Shown here piece by piece: positions 9,159 to 20,799 of a stretch of 55,751 nucleotides of DNA. Origin of the DNA: Prevotella sp. (GTDB taxonomy: Bacteria; Bacteroidota; Bacteroidia; Bacteroidales; Bacteroidaceae); NCBI GenBank assembly GCA_017467535.1, contig JAFUST010000088.1, positions 1 through 55,751 of the forward strand. The letters run 5' to 3'. Numbering within the stretch: position 1 is the stretch's first letter; each line of letters begins with the position of its first letter. The notes beneath the pieces were generated by a model. That model saw only the letters and a list, made by a program, of their open reading frames with translations. It was not told where the DNA came from and did not search any database. The position numbers were made by a program, and so were the translations under genes.

Positions 9159-9638
9159 ATGATGATTCGTGTAGGTTTCGGATATGATGTCCACCAGTTG
9201 GTGGAAGGCCGCGAGTTGTGGATGGGCGGCATCAAACTTGAGCACACCTTAGGCTTGTTGGGCCACAGCGATGCCGACGTGCTGATCCACGCCATCTGCG
9301 ACGCCATTCTCGGAGCCGCCAATATGCGCGACATCGGCTATCATTTCCCCGACACTTCTGCCGAGACCGACGGAATGGACAGCAAGATTATCCTGAAGAA
9401 GACCATCGAACTCATTGCCACCAAAGGCTACCGTCTGGGCAATATCGATGCCACCATTTGTGCCGAGAAGCCTAAGATGAATCCCCATATCCCACAGATG
9501 CAGCAGACGATGGCTGCCGTGATTGGCTGCGACCCGGATCAGATATCCATCAAGGCCACCACTACCGAGAAACTGGGCTTCACCGGACGTCAGGAAGGCA
9601 TCAGTGCCTATGCCGTGGCACTGATAGAGCGCGACTAA
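9159..9638 (+). CDS. ispF: 2-C-methyl-D-erythritol 2,4-cyclodiphosphate synthase
   Basis: IspF makes the cyclic diphosphate intermediate of the MEP isoprenoid pathway, releasing CMP. The 159-residue product matches the usual length. The metal site is visible as D10-x-H12 (FGYDVHQL) and H44 (ADVLIHAICDAILGAA), and the C-terminal segment has TTTEKLGFTGRQEGI, where the Thr and Glu help position the substrate. Tandem ATGs at 9159 and 9162 make the first residue uncertain. It follows porV by 29 nt, so it may read from the same transcript. Confidence 0.97.
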   Translation: MMIRVGFGYDVHQLVEGRELWMGGIKLEHTLGLLGHSDADVLIHAICDAILGAANMRDIGYHFPDTSAETDGMDSKIILKKTIELIATKGYRLGNIDATICAEKPKMNPHIPQMQQTMAAVIGCDPDQISIKATTTEKLGFTGRQEGISAYAVALIERD

Positions 9639-9674
9639 GAGAACACCTTTTCTAAGTTAATAAGCACCAACTAC

Positions 9675-11798
9675 ATGAAACTATCCAAAGCAATGATTAC
9701 ACTTGGTGTTGCAACAGCCCTGATGCAACTCCCGTCCTGCAACGGCAACCATGCCGACGAGAACCCGCTGCTCCAGGAGAGCACCCTACCCTACGGCGCA
9801 CCCGACTTCAGCCGTATCAAGACCAGTGACTACGTGCCTGCCATCAAGGCTGGCATCGAAGAGAAGCGTGCCAACGTGCAGGCCATCGTAGACAACCCTG
9901 AGGCCCCCACGTTTGAGAACACCATCGTGGCCTTCGAGGAGAGCGGCCTGCTGCTGGAGCGCGTGTCCAACGTGCTCTTCGCACTGGTCAGCGCTGAGAA
10001 GACACCCGAGATAGCCGAGGCCGAGAAGGAGGTGACGCCCCTGCTGACCGACCTGGACAACGAACTGATGTTCAACAAGGCCCTCTTCCAGCGCATCAAG
10101 ACCGTCTACGACACGGAGCGCGACCAACTGGAGGGCGAAGACCAAAAACTGCTCGACGAGACCTATAAGATGTTCGTGCGCTCGGGAGCCCTGCTCTCTG
10201 ACGAGGACATGGAGAAGATGAAGCAGATCAACCTGCGCATCGCCGACCTGCAGCAGCAGTGGGGCGACGCCCTGCAGGCTGCCACCAACGATGCCGCCGT
10301 GTGGGTGGACAGCGTGGAGCAACTGGCCGGCCTGTCGGAGGCCGACATCGCCCAGTGTCGTGAGGATGCCGAGAGCCGCGGCGGCAAAGCCCCATACTGC
10401 ATCGTCATCGTCAACACCACACAGCAGGCCATCCTGACCAGCCTCGACAACCGCGACCTGCGCCGCCGCGTCTTCGAAGCAAGTATCCATCGTGCCGACG
10501 GCACCAACGACCACAACACGTTTGCCATCTGCACCGAGATAGCCCAACTGCGTGCCCAGCAGGCCCAGATCATGGGCTACCAGAACTATGCCGAATACTC
10601 GCTGGAGCGTACGATGGCCAAGACGCCCGATAATGTCTACGCCTTCCTGCGCCAACTCATTGCCCAATACGTGCCCAAGGCCGATGCCGAGACGAAGGCC
10701 ATCGAGGCCTACGCCAAACTGCAGGAGGGCACCGACTTCACCCTCGAGCCCTACGACCGCTTCTACTATTCGGCCAAGATGAAGAAGGACCTGCTCAACA
10801 TCAGCGACGATGAAGTGAAGCCCTACTTCAATGCCGACAGCGTGCGTGAGAACGGCGTCTTCTATGCCGCCAACCGCGTCTACGGATTGACCTTCAAGGA
10901 GCGCACCGACATCCCTGTCTACCATCCCGATGTCCGTGTCTACGAGGTGTTCGACAAAGACGGTCAGCCGCTGGCCCTCTTCTACAGCGACCTCTATCGC
11001 CGTCCCACCAAGCGCGGCGGTGCCTGGATGAGCGAGTTCCTCAACCAGAGCCACAAGCGCGACCAGAAGCCCGTCATCTATAATGTGTGCAACAGCGCCA
11101 AGGCTCCCGAGGGTCAGCCCTCGCTGCTCACGTGGGACGAGGTGACCACCATGTTCCACGAGTTCGGCCACGCCCTCCACGGCATCCTCTCCAATTGCCA
11201 CTACAACTCGCTGGCCGGCACCGCCGTGGCGCGCGACTTCGTCGAGATGCCGTCGCAGTTCAACGAGTCGTTTGCCTCCATCCCCGAGATCTTCGACCAC
11301 TACGCCAAGCACGCCGTCACCGGCGAGCCGATGCCGGCCGAACTGAAGGAGCGTATGCTGAAGAGCATCAACTTCCAGACAGCCTACGCCCTGGGCGAGA
11401 ACTTGGGAGCCACCTGCGTCGACATGGCTTGGCACATGCTGCCCGCCGACCAGATTCCCACTGTCGACGAAGCCAATCAGTTTGAGACCGAAGCCCTGCG
11501 CCAGGTCGGCCTGCTCAACCGCCAGGTGCCGCCGCGCTACTCCACCAGTTACTTCAACCACATCTGGGGCAGCGGCTATGCCGCCGGCTACTACAGTTAC
11601 CTGTGGACCGAGGTGCTGGCCGTCAACATCGCCGACTGCTTCGCCCAGCGCGGCGCCCTCGATCCCGCAGTGGGTCAGGACATGCGCGACAAGATCCTGA
11701 GCCGCGGCAACACCCGCGACCTCATGCAGATCTTCACCGACTTCACCGGCATGGAGCAACCCGATGCCTCCGGCCTGCTGAAGGCTCGCGGCCTGTAA
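9675..11798 (+). CDS. dcp: M3 family zinc metallopeptidase lipoprotein (peptidyl-dipeptidase Dcp-like)
   Basis: A 707-residue thimet-type oligopeptidase. The zinc motif is H495-E-F-G-H499 (TMFHEFGHALHG), with the third ligand supplied by the Glu of DFVEMPSQF downstream. The N-terminus is a lipoprotein signal (MKLSKAMITLGVATALMQ, lipobox LPSC, Cys22), so the enzyme should be membrane-anchored and exposed to the periplasm. Known Dcp enzymes remove C-terminal dipeptides from short peptides. It starts 36 nt after ispF and is the last plus-strand gene before a convergent junction. Specificity (Dcp versus oligopeptidase A) cannot be settled by eye; overall sequence style favours Dcp. Confidence 0.92.
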   Translation: MKLSKAMITLGVATALMQLPSCNGNHADENPLLQESTLPYGAPDFSRIKTSDYVPAIKAGIEEKRANVQAIVDNPEAPTFENTIVAFEESGLLLERVSNVLFALVSAEKTPEIAEAEKEVTPLLTDLDNELMFNKALFQRIKTVYDTERDQLEGEDQKLLDETYKMFVRSGALLSDEDMEKMKQINLRIADLQQQWGDALQAATNDAAVWVDSVEQLAGLSEADIAQCREDAESRGGKAPYCIVIVNTTQQAILTSLDNRDLRRRVFEASIHRADGTNDHNTFAICTEIAQLRAQQAQIMGYQNYAEYSLERTMAKTPDNVYAFLRQLIAQYVPKADAETKAIEAYAKLQEGTDFTLEPYDRFYYSAKMKKDLLNISDDEVKPYFNADSVRENGVFYAANRVYGLTFKERTDIPVYHPDVRVYEVFDKDGQPLALFYSDLYRRPTKRGGAWMSEFLNQSHKRDQKPVIYNVCNSAKAPEGQPSLLTWDEVTTMFHEFGHALHGILSNCHYNSLAGTAVARDFVEMPSQFNESFASIPEIFDHYAKHAVTGEPMPAELKERMLKSINFQTAYALGENLGATCVDMAWHMLPADQIPTVDEANQFETEALRQVGLLNRQVPPRYSTSYFNHIWGSGYAAGYYSYLWTEVLAVNIADCFAQRGALDPAVGQDMRDKILSRGNTRDLMQIFTDFTGMEQPDASGLLKARGL

Positions 11799-11821
11799 TT
11801 ATCAAACTAAGAGACTTACTT

Positions 11822-11856
11822 TTTATGCCCGGCAATGAACATTTGTCGGGCATAAA
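11822..11856 (+). terminator. Hairpin terminator after the M3 peptidase gene
   Basis: A 14-bp stem (11822-11835 with 11843-11856, one G-T pair) with a 7-nt loop starts 23 nt after the stop codon. T-rich flanks on both sides suggest that it can terminate in either direction. Confidence 0.8.
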
Positions 11857-11897
11857 TTTGCTTTCGCCTGCTGTTCCAGCATATTAACGTCATCTAA

Positions 11898-12036
11898 GGG
11901 TCCTCCAAACGTCATCTTCGGCACAAAAGTATGGCACTTTACGGAGTAAGGTATGGCACTTTACTATGGTAAAGTCCCATCGGAACGAGCCTGACTTCCC
12001 ATCGGAACAACCCGAAGATGACGTTCGTTGGATCCT
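11898..12036. repeat. Palindromic intergenic element between convergent genes (MITE-like)
   Basis: The element has terminal inverted repeats that are perfect over 14 bp (11908-11921 and 12012-12025) and continue imperfectly outward. Inside are two direct copies of TATGGCACTTTAC (11930-11942 and 11952-11964), the second forming a hairpin with GTAAAGTCCCAT (11969-11980), and two copies of CCCATCGGAAC. No reading frame of note is present. It fills the space between the M3 peptidase gene and the CE7 esterase gene. The architecture resembles a second element at 30887-31145. Confidence 0.75.
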
Positions 12037-12040
12037 CATG

Positions 12041-13372
12041 TTACCTCATGCCCTCTTTCATCCACTGCAGGCACTTGGCCTGACTGCTGGGAAAGCGCCA
12101 GTGGCCGCTCGAAGGGGTGATGTCACACTGCTTGGGAGCCGTGATCTCGTTCCATGCAGCCCAGACGGAGGTGGGCGAACAGGTGTCATCGTTGTAGCCC
12201 CACGACATGAAAGTAGGCACCCGTAGGATACGGGCGAAGTTGACCACATCGAAGTATTGCAGGGTCTCCGTAGCCTGTTCCTGAGGGATGTCAACTCGGC
12301 CATCCTTATAGAATGTGGTGAAGAACTTCGGCCAACCGCCAGCCCGCTGATGGAGGAACCCCGTGAGGTCGCACAGCGCGGGATAGAACGGAGCACAGAG
12401 GGTTACCTTCTCGTTGAGGGCCGAGGTGACAATGGTGAGGGCTCCGCCTTGAGAGCCGCCCGTCACGATGACATTACGACCATCCCATCCCGGCAGCGAG
12501 CACAGGAAGTCGACGGCACGCACACAGCCGACATAAACATCCTTATAGTAATAGGTATCCCTCGACTCCATGCCACGGCGCATATAGCCGTCGCACTTTT
12601 CCTGCCGCATTTGGTTGTAGGCAGCGTCGGGCAGCGTCTGGTCGTTGTCGTGAATCTCTATCTTCAGATAGATGCAGCCCTCCTTGGGGAAATAGTCACT
12701 GGGATATATCTTCTGGCTGCCGGCACCCGGCGGGCAAAGCACCACGGGGTGAGGACCGCCGCCCAGGGGCTGCGAGAGATAGCCCTGTATCCACTTGTCC
12801 TTGCCCACATGGAGGCGCACCAACTGTGTACGGATTCGATCGTCGGTAGCATCGGGCACATCGCGGTATTCCGGCTCGAGGGGCACCTGACGGGCCTCCT
12901 TCACCACCTTCTGCCAGAACTTCCCGAAGTCCTGCGGCATGGGCGTGAAGGTCTTGATCTGCTCTGGGCTGTAAGCCAGTTTCACCAAGTCGCGACAGGT
13001 TTTGCCATCAGCAGTCCTGAACCAGTACTCACAAGCCAAGAATCCCGGCTCACGCATGGTGCCGACGGGCAGCAGAGCCTCGCCGGCCACAAAGGTGACC
13101 GAGTCGTAGGCCTCTGGCAACCACATCTCGGGGCCGGTCTTGTAGTAGACGGTTCTTCCCTCCAGCGGCACGCCACCCTCGCGAGCCACCACACGGAGCG
13201 TGGCCTGCTGGCCGATGCTGTAGCGACTATCGGGATGGTTGGGCGTGGCCACGGTCTCCACAAACTGTTTGCGCGGATCTCCGAACTCCTGTCGGAAAGT
13301 CTGCGCCGTGACCGTCGCTGACATCAGGACGGCCACGGCGACTAATGTGTGTCGTATGCTATTCATAATCAT
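12041..13372 (-). CDS. CE7-type acetyl xylan esterase / acetyl esterase (AXE1 family)
   Basis: An exported alpha/beta hydrolase of 443 residues. The signal peptide is MIMNSIRHTLVAVAVLMSATVTAQ. An N-terminal beta domain (~residues 25-130) precedes the AXE1 domain. Catalytic residues are readable: Ser307 in VTGGSQGGAL, Asp in GYNDDTC, and His in SSGHWRF near the C-terminus. CE7 enzymes remove acetyl groups from xylo-oligosaccharides and other small acetylated sugars. Start chosen at 13372 (ATG ATT ATG AAT); longer open frame exists upstream, but it overlaps the pullulanase gene and lacks a signal peptide. It is the last gene of a starch operon (GH77, GH97, pullulanase), an odd setting for an esterase. 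Confidence 0.88.
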   Translation of the reverse strand: MIMNSIRHTLVAVAVLMSATVTAQTFRQEFGDPRKQFVETVATPNHPDSRYSIGQQATLRVVAREGGVPLEGRTVYYKTGPEMWLPEAYDSVTFVAGEALLPVGTMREPGFLACEYWFRTADGKTCRDLVKLAYSPEQIKTFTPMPQDFGKFWQKVVKEARQVPLEPEYRDVPDATDDRIRTQLVRLHVGKDKWIQGYLSQPLGGGPHPVVLCPPGAGSQKIYPSDYFPKEGCIYLKIEIHDNDQTLPDAAYNQMRQEKCDGYMRRGMESRDTYYYKDVYVGCVRAVDFLCSLPGWDGRNVIVTGGSQGGALTIVTSALNEKVTLCAPFYPALCDLTGFLHQRAGGWPKFFTTFYKDGRVDIPQEQATETLQYFDVVNFARILRVPTFMSWGYNDDTCSPTSVWAAWNEITAPKQCDITPSSGHWRFPSSQAKCLQWMKEGMR

Positions 13373-13385
13373 CACAGAGAAAAAA

Positions 13386-15377
13386 TCAATGACAAAGGAT
13401 GAGGGCCGACTGCGGGGCCACCTGTACGCGGCTGCCGCTGACCTCGCCGAGGCCGCTCTCGTCGATCTGGCCATCACAACATACCACACGGTACTGCCCC
13501 GCAGGAATGTCGACCATGCGGGACTGACGATCGACATTGAGGATGACGATGATGTCCTGCCACTCGTCGCCACCGGCATGATCCTTCAGACGATAGGCCA
13601 CGACGCAGGGAGCGGTATCGAGGAACTCCAGATGACGGCGCACCAGGTGGGCACTGCCCAGACGGAAGGCGGGATGGTGCAGGCGCAGGGCGATGAGGTG
13701 CTTGTAATAGTCGAAGACCTGCGGATAGCGCTCCTTGTTCTGCCAGTCGAGGCGGTTGATGCTGTCGGGCGACTCGAAGGAGTTGTGCACGCCCTGCTTG
13801 GTGCGCAGCAGTTCTTCGCCGCTGAGCATGAAGGGCACGCCCTGAGAGGTGAAGACGGCGGTCTGGGCGAGAAGGTCGAGGCTGATGAGCGATGAGTTCT
13901 GCAATCCGGGAATCGAGGCCTTGAGGCGGTCGACCAGACACATATCGTCGTGGCACGACACGTAGGCCATCATCTGCGTGGGCTCCAGGGCGAAGGGGGC
14001 GTCGCTGTAGTTCACCAGCGAGTAGTCCACCTGCGGATGCTCAATCATACCGGCGATGCCGGCCTTCAGGCTCTCCTTGGCCTCCACCACACCCTCTGAG
14101 AGGAAGGGGGCCGCCAGCCAGCCGGGCTTGGTGTCGTCGCTGAACGGGCCGCGCAGGGCATCGCGCATGTCGTCGGAGAAGGCGGCGATGCGGGGCATCT
14201 GTGGGATGTTGGCCTTCATGGCCAGTTGTTCGCGGGGCAGCGCACAGTCGCCGGCGCTCCAGCCCTCGCCATACATAAAGATAAGGGGGTCGATGTCGTC
14301 GAGGGCCTGACGAATCTGGTTCATCGTCTCGATGTCGTGGACACCCATCAGGTCGAAGCGGAAACCGTCGATGTGATACTCGCTGACCCAGTATTTCACG
14401 CTTTCGATCATGAAGCGGCGCATCATCTCCTGCTCCGATGCCGTCTCGTTGCCACAGCCGCTGCCGTTGGAATAGGAAACCTCTCCTAACCTCCCCCAAG
14501 GGGAGGAACTGGACTCCCCTCCTTGGGAGGGGCTGGGGGAGGTCCTGTAATAATAATTAGGATAGGTGCGCTGGAAGTTGGAGTGCTCGATGTCGTAGGT
14601 ATGGTTGTAGACCACATCGAGGATGACGGCGATGCCGGCCTGATGGAGAGCCTGCACCATCTGCTTGAACTCGCGGATGCGGCACTGGGGGTCGGAGGGA
14701 TCGGTGCTGTAGGAGCCTTCAGGCACGTTGTAGTTCACAGGGTCGTAGCCCCAGTTGTACTGCGGCTGGTCCAGACGGGTCTCGTCCACTGAGCCATAGT
14801 CGTAACTGGGCAGGATGTGCACGGCATTGATGCCCAGATCCTGCAGGTGCTGCAGGGCCCACGGCTCGGTGAGCGCCAGGAACTTGCCCGGATGCTGTGC
14901 ATCGGCGCGGCCCACGGAGAAGTCGCGGTGGTGCATCTCGTAGACCACGATGTCCTGATAGGGTCGGCGCACGGGCCGGTCCTGATCCCAGCCGTCGGGG
15001 TCGGTGTCGCGCATGTCGACCACCACGCCCTTCTGGCCGTTGATGGTCACCGCCTTGGCAAAGACGCCTGGCGATGCCTGTCCGTTGACCACAAACTCGT
15101 AGGTCTTGCCCTTCAGGTCGCCCTTCACCACCGCCTTGTAGATGCAGCGGGTGTCGTCGACGGTGGGCTTCCACACCATGGGGATGCTGTCGCCGTCGAC
15201 CACCACGCAGACGCCAGAGCGGTCGCTGGTGCTATAGGGCGACTCAGGTGCAAAGACCTTGAACACAGTCTCCTGAGGCGAATAGGTCACCTCGTCGAAC
15301 ACAAAGGCAGCATCCTTGGGGGGATCGCAAGCCAGGAGAATGGGCACTGCTACTGCTGCCATCATCAGTCGTTTCAT
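13386..15377 (-). CDS. pulA: Type I pullulanase lipoprotein (GH13_14)
   Basis: A 663-residue alpha-1,6-debranching enzyme for pullulan and branched maltodextrins. The lipoprotein signal is MKRLMMAAVAVPILLAC (Cys17) followed by DPPKD. An N-terminal beta-sandwich (~25-160) leads to the GH13 barrel with the type I pullulanase hallmark YNWGYDP, region I VVYNHT, region II FRFDLMG (nucleophile Asp342), region III MYGEGW (acid Glu371) and region IV SCHDD. About residues 278-300 are encoded by a GC-rich palindromic repeat inserted in frame (14480-14545), between NYYYR and YSNGSGCGN. The gene follows the GH97 gene with 21 nt between them. The lipobox suggests membrane anchoring; surface exposure is possible but not proven. 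Confidence 0.95.
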   Translation of the reverse strand: MKRLMMAAVAVPILLACDPPKDAAFVFDEVTYSPQETVFKVFAPESPYSTSDRSGVCVVVDGDSIPMVWKPTVDDTRCIYKAVVKGDLKGKTYEFVVNGQASPGVFAKAVTINGQKGVVVDMRDTDPDGWDQDRPVRRPYQDIVVYEMHHRDFSVGRADAQHPGKFLALTEPWALQHLQDLGINAVHILPSYDYGSVDETRLDQPQYNWGYDPVNYNVPEGSYSTDPSDPQCRIREFKQMVQALHQAGIAVILDVVYNHTYDIEHSNFQRTYPNYYYRTSPSPSQGGESSSSPWGRLGEVSYSNGSGCGNETASEQEMMRRFMIESVKYWVSEYHIDGFRFDLMGVHDIETMNQIRQALDDIDPLIFMYGEGWSAGDCALPREQLAMKANIPQMPRIAAFSDDMRDALRGPFSDDTKPGWLAAPFLSEGVVEAKESLKAGIAGMIEHPQVDYSLVNYSDAPFALEPTQMMAYVSCHDDMCLVDRLKASIPGLQNSSLISLDLLAQTAVFTSQGVPFMLSGEELLRTKQGVHNSFESPDSINRLDWQNKERYPQVFDYYKHLIALRLHHPAFRLGSAHLVRRHLEFLDTAPCVVAYRLKDHAGGDEWQDIIVILNVDRQSRMVDIPAGQYRVVCCDGQIDESGLGEVSGSRVQVAPQSALILCH
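14477..14548. repeat. GC-rich palindromic element inside the pullulanase gene
   Basis: Two arms rich in CCTCCCC / GGGGAGG form an imperfect inverted repeat of roughly 30 bp per arm around a short centre. The insertion keeps the frame open and adds a Ser/Pro/Gly-rich loop (TSPSPSQGGESSSSPWGR). It resembles the GC-rich palindromes at 22107-22233 in character. Confidence 0.8.
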
Positions 15378-15398
15378 CGTGCTATGAGTGATTCGTTT

Positions 15399-17731
<2,333 letters not shown>

Positions 17732-17735
<4 letters not shown>

Positions 17736-20137
17736 CTGTTTCCTTGTTTAATCAATATGGTGACTTCGCGGTTGAAGTCATCGGCCTGCATGAGTTGCTC
17801 GATGGTGAGGTGCATGCGGTAGCGCCAGTAGTGGCGCGGATTGGCAGGGATGTTGATGCGCTCGGCATTCTCATCGGGCAGACGCAGGTGCTCGTCGATG
17901 GAGAGCCAGTCCTGCAGCGAGAGCAGACAGAGCATGGAGGGCGACATCAGATGGCGAGCCACTACCTCCTTGCAGAGCCAGCCGGGCATGGGGTGGGGGG
18001 CTTCGCCGCTGTAGCGCAACTCGTTGTTGAAGTAGTCCTGCGTGCGATCAGGGTCTTCGTCCCACCACTGGCGGAGCGTAGGCATGTCGTGCGTCGAGAT
18101 GGTGCACACAGAGCGATAGGGATTGCGCTGCAGTTGGCCGAAGCGGACGCTGGGGTCTTTCGGCATGGACTGGATCTCGAGCGACAGGATGCGCAGTTCG
18201 TTCATCACCCAGGGCACGCAGTCGGGCACCATGCCCAGATCCTCGGCACACACCAGCATACGGGTGGCCTGGGTCAGGCGAGGCAGTTTCTTCATGGCCT
18301 CGTTGTACCAGAACTGATTGTTGCGACGGTAGAAGTAGTCGTTGTACAGACGGTTGAAGGCATCCTTCTCGCCGTCGTTGAGCGACTGGTAGGCCTCCTG
18401 GTACTGCACGGCGATGCGGGGGTGCCAGCGGTCGCTGCGCTTATGGTCGACCAGGAACAGGTCTTCGTGGCCATAGATGCCGTAGGCCTCTATCTCCTCG
18501 CGGCTCATGCCCAGGGCAGGACTGAACTGTCCCATGAGGCCCGACTTATAGGGCACGGGAATCTCCCAGATGCGGAAGAAGCCCAGCACGTGGTCGATGC
18601 GGTAGGCATCGAAGTATTCGGCCATCTTGCGGAAGCGGCGCACCCACCACGAGCAGCCGTCGCTGAGCATCTCGTCCCAGTTGTAGGTGGGGAAGCCCCA
18701 GTTCTGGCCGTCGGTAGAGAAGGCGTCGGGCGGCGCACCAGCCTGACCGTTCAAGTTGAAGTAGCGCGGCTCCACCCAGGCCTCCACGCCGTCGCGGCTG
18801 ATGCCGATGGGGATGTCGCCCTTCAGGATGACTCTGCTCTGACGGGCATGCTCGTGGGCGGCCCGCATCTGCTGGTCAAGGTTGTACTGCACGAAGTACC
18901 AGAACTCTATGTCTTTGGTCTTTGGCTTTTCAGTCTTCTCTGGCCATTGGCGGAAGTCGGCCGTGCCGTAGGTGTCGCGATTGACGCAGAACTGGGCATA
19001 GGGCTCCAGCCAGGCCTTGTTGTCGTCGAAGAACTTCTTGTAGGTGGCGCGGCGCTTGATGGCCGTCCACTCCTGCTTGAAGACAACCTGCAGATAGTTC
19101 ATCTTGGCCGTGTTCACCCGCTCGTAGTCAATCTGCGGCAGGGCGTTCAGTTCCTGGCGCAGGGCCTCGAACTGTGTCCGCAGGGCCTCGTCCTTGATGG
19201 CCGGCAACTGGCGCAGGTCGGTGTACTGGGGGTGCAGGGCGTAGATGCTGATGGAGTTGTAGGGATAGGAGTCCTGCCAGGTGTGGGTGATCGTCGTATC
19301 GTTGATGGGCAGGATCTGCAGCACGTTCTGGTTGGTCTTGGCACACCAGTCGACCATCAGCCCCAGGTCGCCGAAGTCGCCCACGCCGAAACTGCCCTCG
19401 CTGCGCAGCGAGAAGACGGGAACGACGGTGCCGGCTCCCTTCCACTGGGGGATGGAGAACCAGGCCTGCTGCAACTCGTAGACCACCACCTCGCCGTGCT
19501 TCATGGCCGGACGGACAAGCGTGCGGTTCTGACAGTTCTCCCAGACGGGGGCAAACTGAGGATGGAGGATGACGAACTTAAACTCGAACACATCGGGCAG
19601 ACGGTCGGCATCGAGGCTGACCACCCACTCGTGGCACTCGTGCTCGGCCATGGGGATGGCCTTGGCGCAGTCCCAGCAGCCCAAAGCGTCGGCCGAGCCC
19701 ACCAGGGCCAACCGGTCGTCGTTGCGCAACTGCGGGGCACGCACCTTCAGGCGGATGGTGCTCTGATACTCGGTAGCCGTGCTCAACTGCCGCTCGCGGG
19801 CCATCACGCAGTCGGTGAAGGCCGACGAGTACATATAACTGTCCTCGGGCGTGTCGAGCCAGTGGTCGAAGACCGTATAGTGGGCCCCACGGACAGCAGC
19901 CAGTTCCAGCCGGTGGGGCTCCACCAGCCACTCGTGGCGCACCTCTTTCTCGCCACGCATCACACTGTAGTAATAATCCAAATAGGTGCCGCTGGGCTTG
20001 CTACACGAGATCTCCACCGACCAGTGCAGGCCGTCGAGCGTCGACATGGCATGGGCGTTCACCTTGTCGCCCATCACATTCAGCACCAGTTGCTCGCCGA
20101 AACTGGCCTGATACTCGATGTTAAATTGCAACTTCAT
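17732..20137 (-). CDS. malQ: 4-alpha-glucanotransferase (GH77 amylomaltase with two CBM20 domains)
   Basis: An 801-residue cytoplasmic disproportionating enzyme that transfers maltodextrin segments, freeing glucose. There is no signal peptide (MKLQFNIEYQASFGEQLVL). Two starch-binding CBM20-like domains occupy roughly residues 1-110 and 125-235 (the second with LVGSADALGCWD and FEFKFVI). The GH77 barrel shows GSFGVGDFGDL, DIPIGISRDGVEAW, YRIDHVLGFFRIWEIP (nucleophile Asp515), CAEDLGMVP (acid/base Glu) and TISTHDMPTLRQWW. The N-terminal CBM20 pair is typical of the Bacteroidetes and plant DPE2-like branch. It is the first gene of the minus-strand starch operon and has its own promoter and LacI-type operator upstream. 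A long open frame also exists on the other strand here, but it has no recognisable family. Confidence 0.96.
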
Positions 20138-20165
20138 ATTCTGATATAGTTTTGGTTTCTAGCGT

Positions 20166-20173
20166 CAAAGATA
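20166..20173 (-). promoter_or_regulatory. malQ promoter -7 box
   Basis: On the minus strand the sequence reads TATCTTTG, a consensus -7 box, 28 nt before the malQ ATG. No TTTG lies 19-21 nt upstream, so the promoter lacks a -33 element and may need an activator. A 14-bp operator lies 55 nt further upstream. Confidence 0.8.
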
Positions 20174-20228
20174 ATACTTTTTCAGGCACAAGCCTATGAA
20201 TCGTCAGGCAATCATGAAGGAAAAACAA

Positions 20229-20242
20229 CGCAAACGATTGCA
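20229..20242. promoter_or_regulatory. LacI-type operator upstream of malQ
   Basis: CGCAAACGATTGCA has the near-palindromic GCAAAC/GATTGC form typical of LacI/GalR operators. Exactly the same 14 bases occur at 23353-23366 in front of susC. The distance to the -7 box is 55 nt here and 54 nt at susC. Position upstream of the core promoter fits activation rather than simple blocking. Confidence 0.78.
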
Positions 20243-20247
20243 TCCGA

Positions 20248-20799
20248 TTACCACCTGACTGCCACCTCGAGCGACTGTCCTGTGAAGACCACGTCTACGT
20301 TGTCCGACTTGATACACCTCTTTTTTATATAGTAGGTCAGTTCTGTGCTCAGCGTGCCGATGGCGGCACCAGCCACTACATCGTGCACGTAGTGGCGGTC
20401 GCGACGCACACGGTCGGCAGCCACCAGGACCGCCAGGCTATAGCCGCCCACGGTCACCCACGGCGACAGATGGCCATACTCGTGGCGAAGCGTGGTGGCA
20501 CCGGCAAAGGCAAAGGTGGCATGGCCCGAGGGGAACGAACGGCGGTCGCTATCGTCGGGCCGCCATTCGTGGATGGTATGCTTGAGGGTGTAGGTGGTTC
20601 CTGCAGCAACGACATAGGAGGCAGCCGCCGTGGCAGCCAGTTCAGTCCATGAGGCGGACTGGCTCTCCACGCCACAGGCACGCAGCACGAAGACCGAGGC
20701 CATGGGTGCATGCTGCATCACATCGTCGAGGGCATCCTGGGCTTGTCCGACCGTAGGCAGGGCAAGCGCCAAGAGCAGGAGTCCTACAATCCGTCTCAT
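20248..20799 (-). CDS. PAP2-family phosphatase
   Basis: A 183-residue PAP2 (type 2 phosphatidic acid phosphatase) protein. It starts with a signal peptide or first membrane helix (MRRIVGLLLLALALPTVGQA). The three PAP2 motifs are present: KHTIHEWRP (KX6RP), FPSGHATF (PSGH) and RVRRDRHYVHDVVAG (SRX5HX3D, with Asp-Arg replacing the Ser). Such enzymes remove phosphate from lipid phosphates such as undecaprenyl diphosphate, or act as acid phosphatases. The ATG overlaps the stop of the upstream MFS gene (ATGA, 20796-20799), so the two are translationally coupled. Its link to sugar uptake is unknown. Confidence 0.88.
   Translation of the reverse strand: MRRIVGLLLLALALPTVGQAQDALDDVMQHAPMASVFVLRACGVESQSASWTELAATAAASYVVAAGTTYTLKHTIHEWRPDDSDRRSFPSGHATFAFAGATTLRHEYGHLSPWVTVGGYSLAVLVAADRVRRDRHYVHDVVAGAAIGTLSTELTYYIKKRCIKSDNVDVVFTGQSLEVAVRW

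Noticed and set aside
9786-11759. A 657-codon minus-strand frame opposite the M3 peptidase gene
   Set aside because: The plus strand carries an intact lipoprotein signal and HEFGH zinc motif. The antisense product is Val/Gly/His-rich without recognisable domains.
13373-13579. N-terminal extension of the CE7 esterase
   Set aside because: It overlaps the pullulanase gene, is Ser/Arg-rich and has no signal peptide, while ATG 13372 gives a clean one.
17744-20149. An 801-codon plus-strand reading frame opposite malQ
   Set aside because: The minus-strand frame encodes a complete GH77 enzyme with catalytic motifs and has its own promoter. The plus-strand product has no family features and reflects the codon use of the GC-rich antisense strand.
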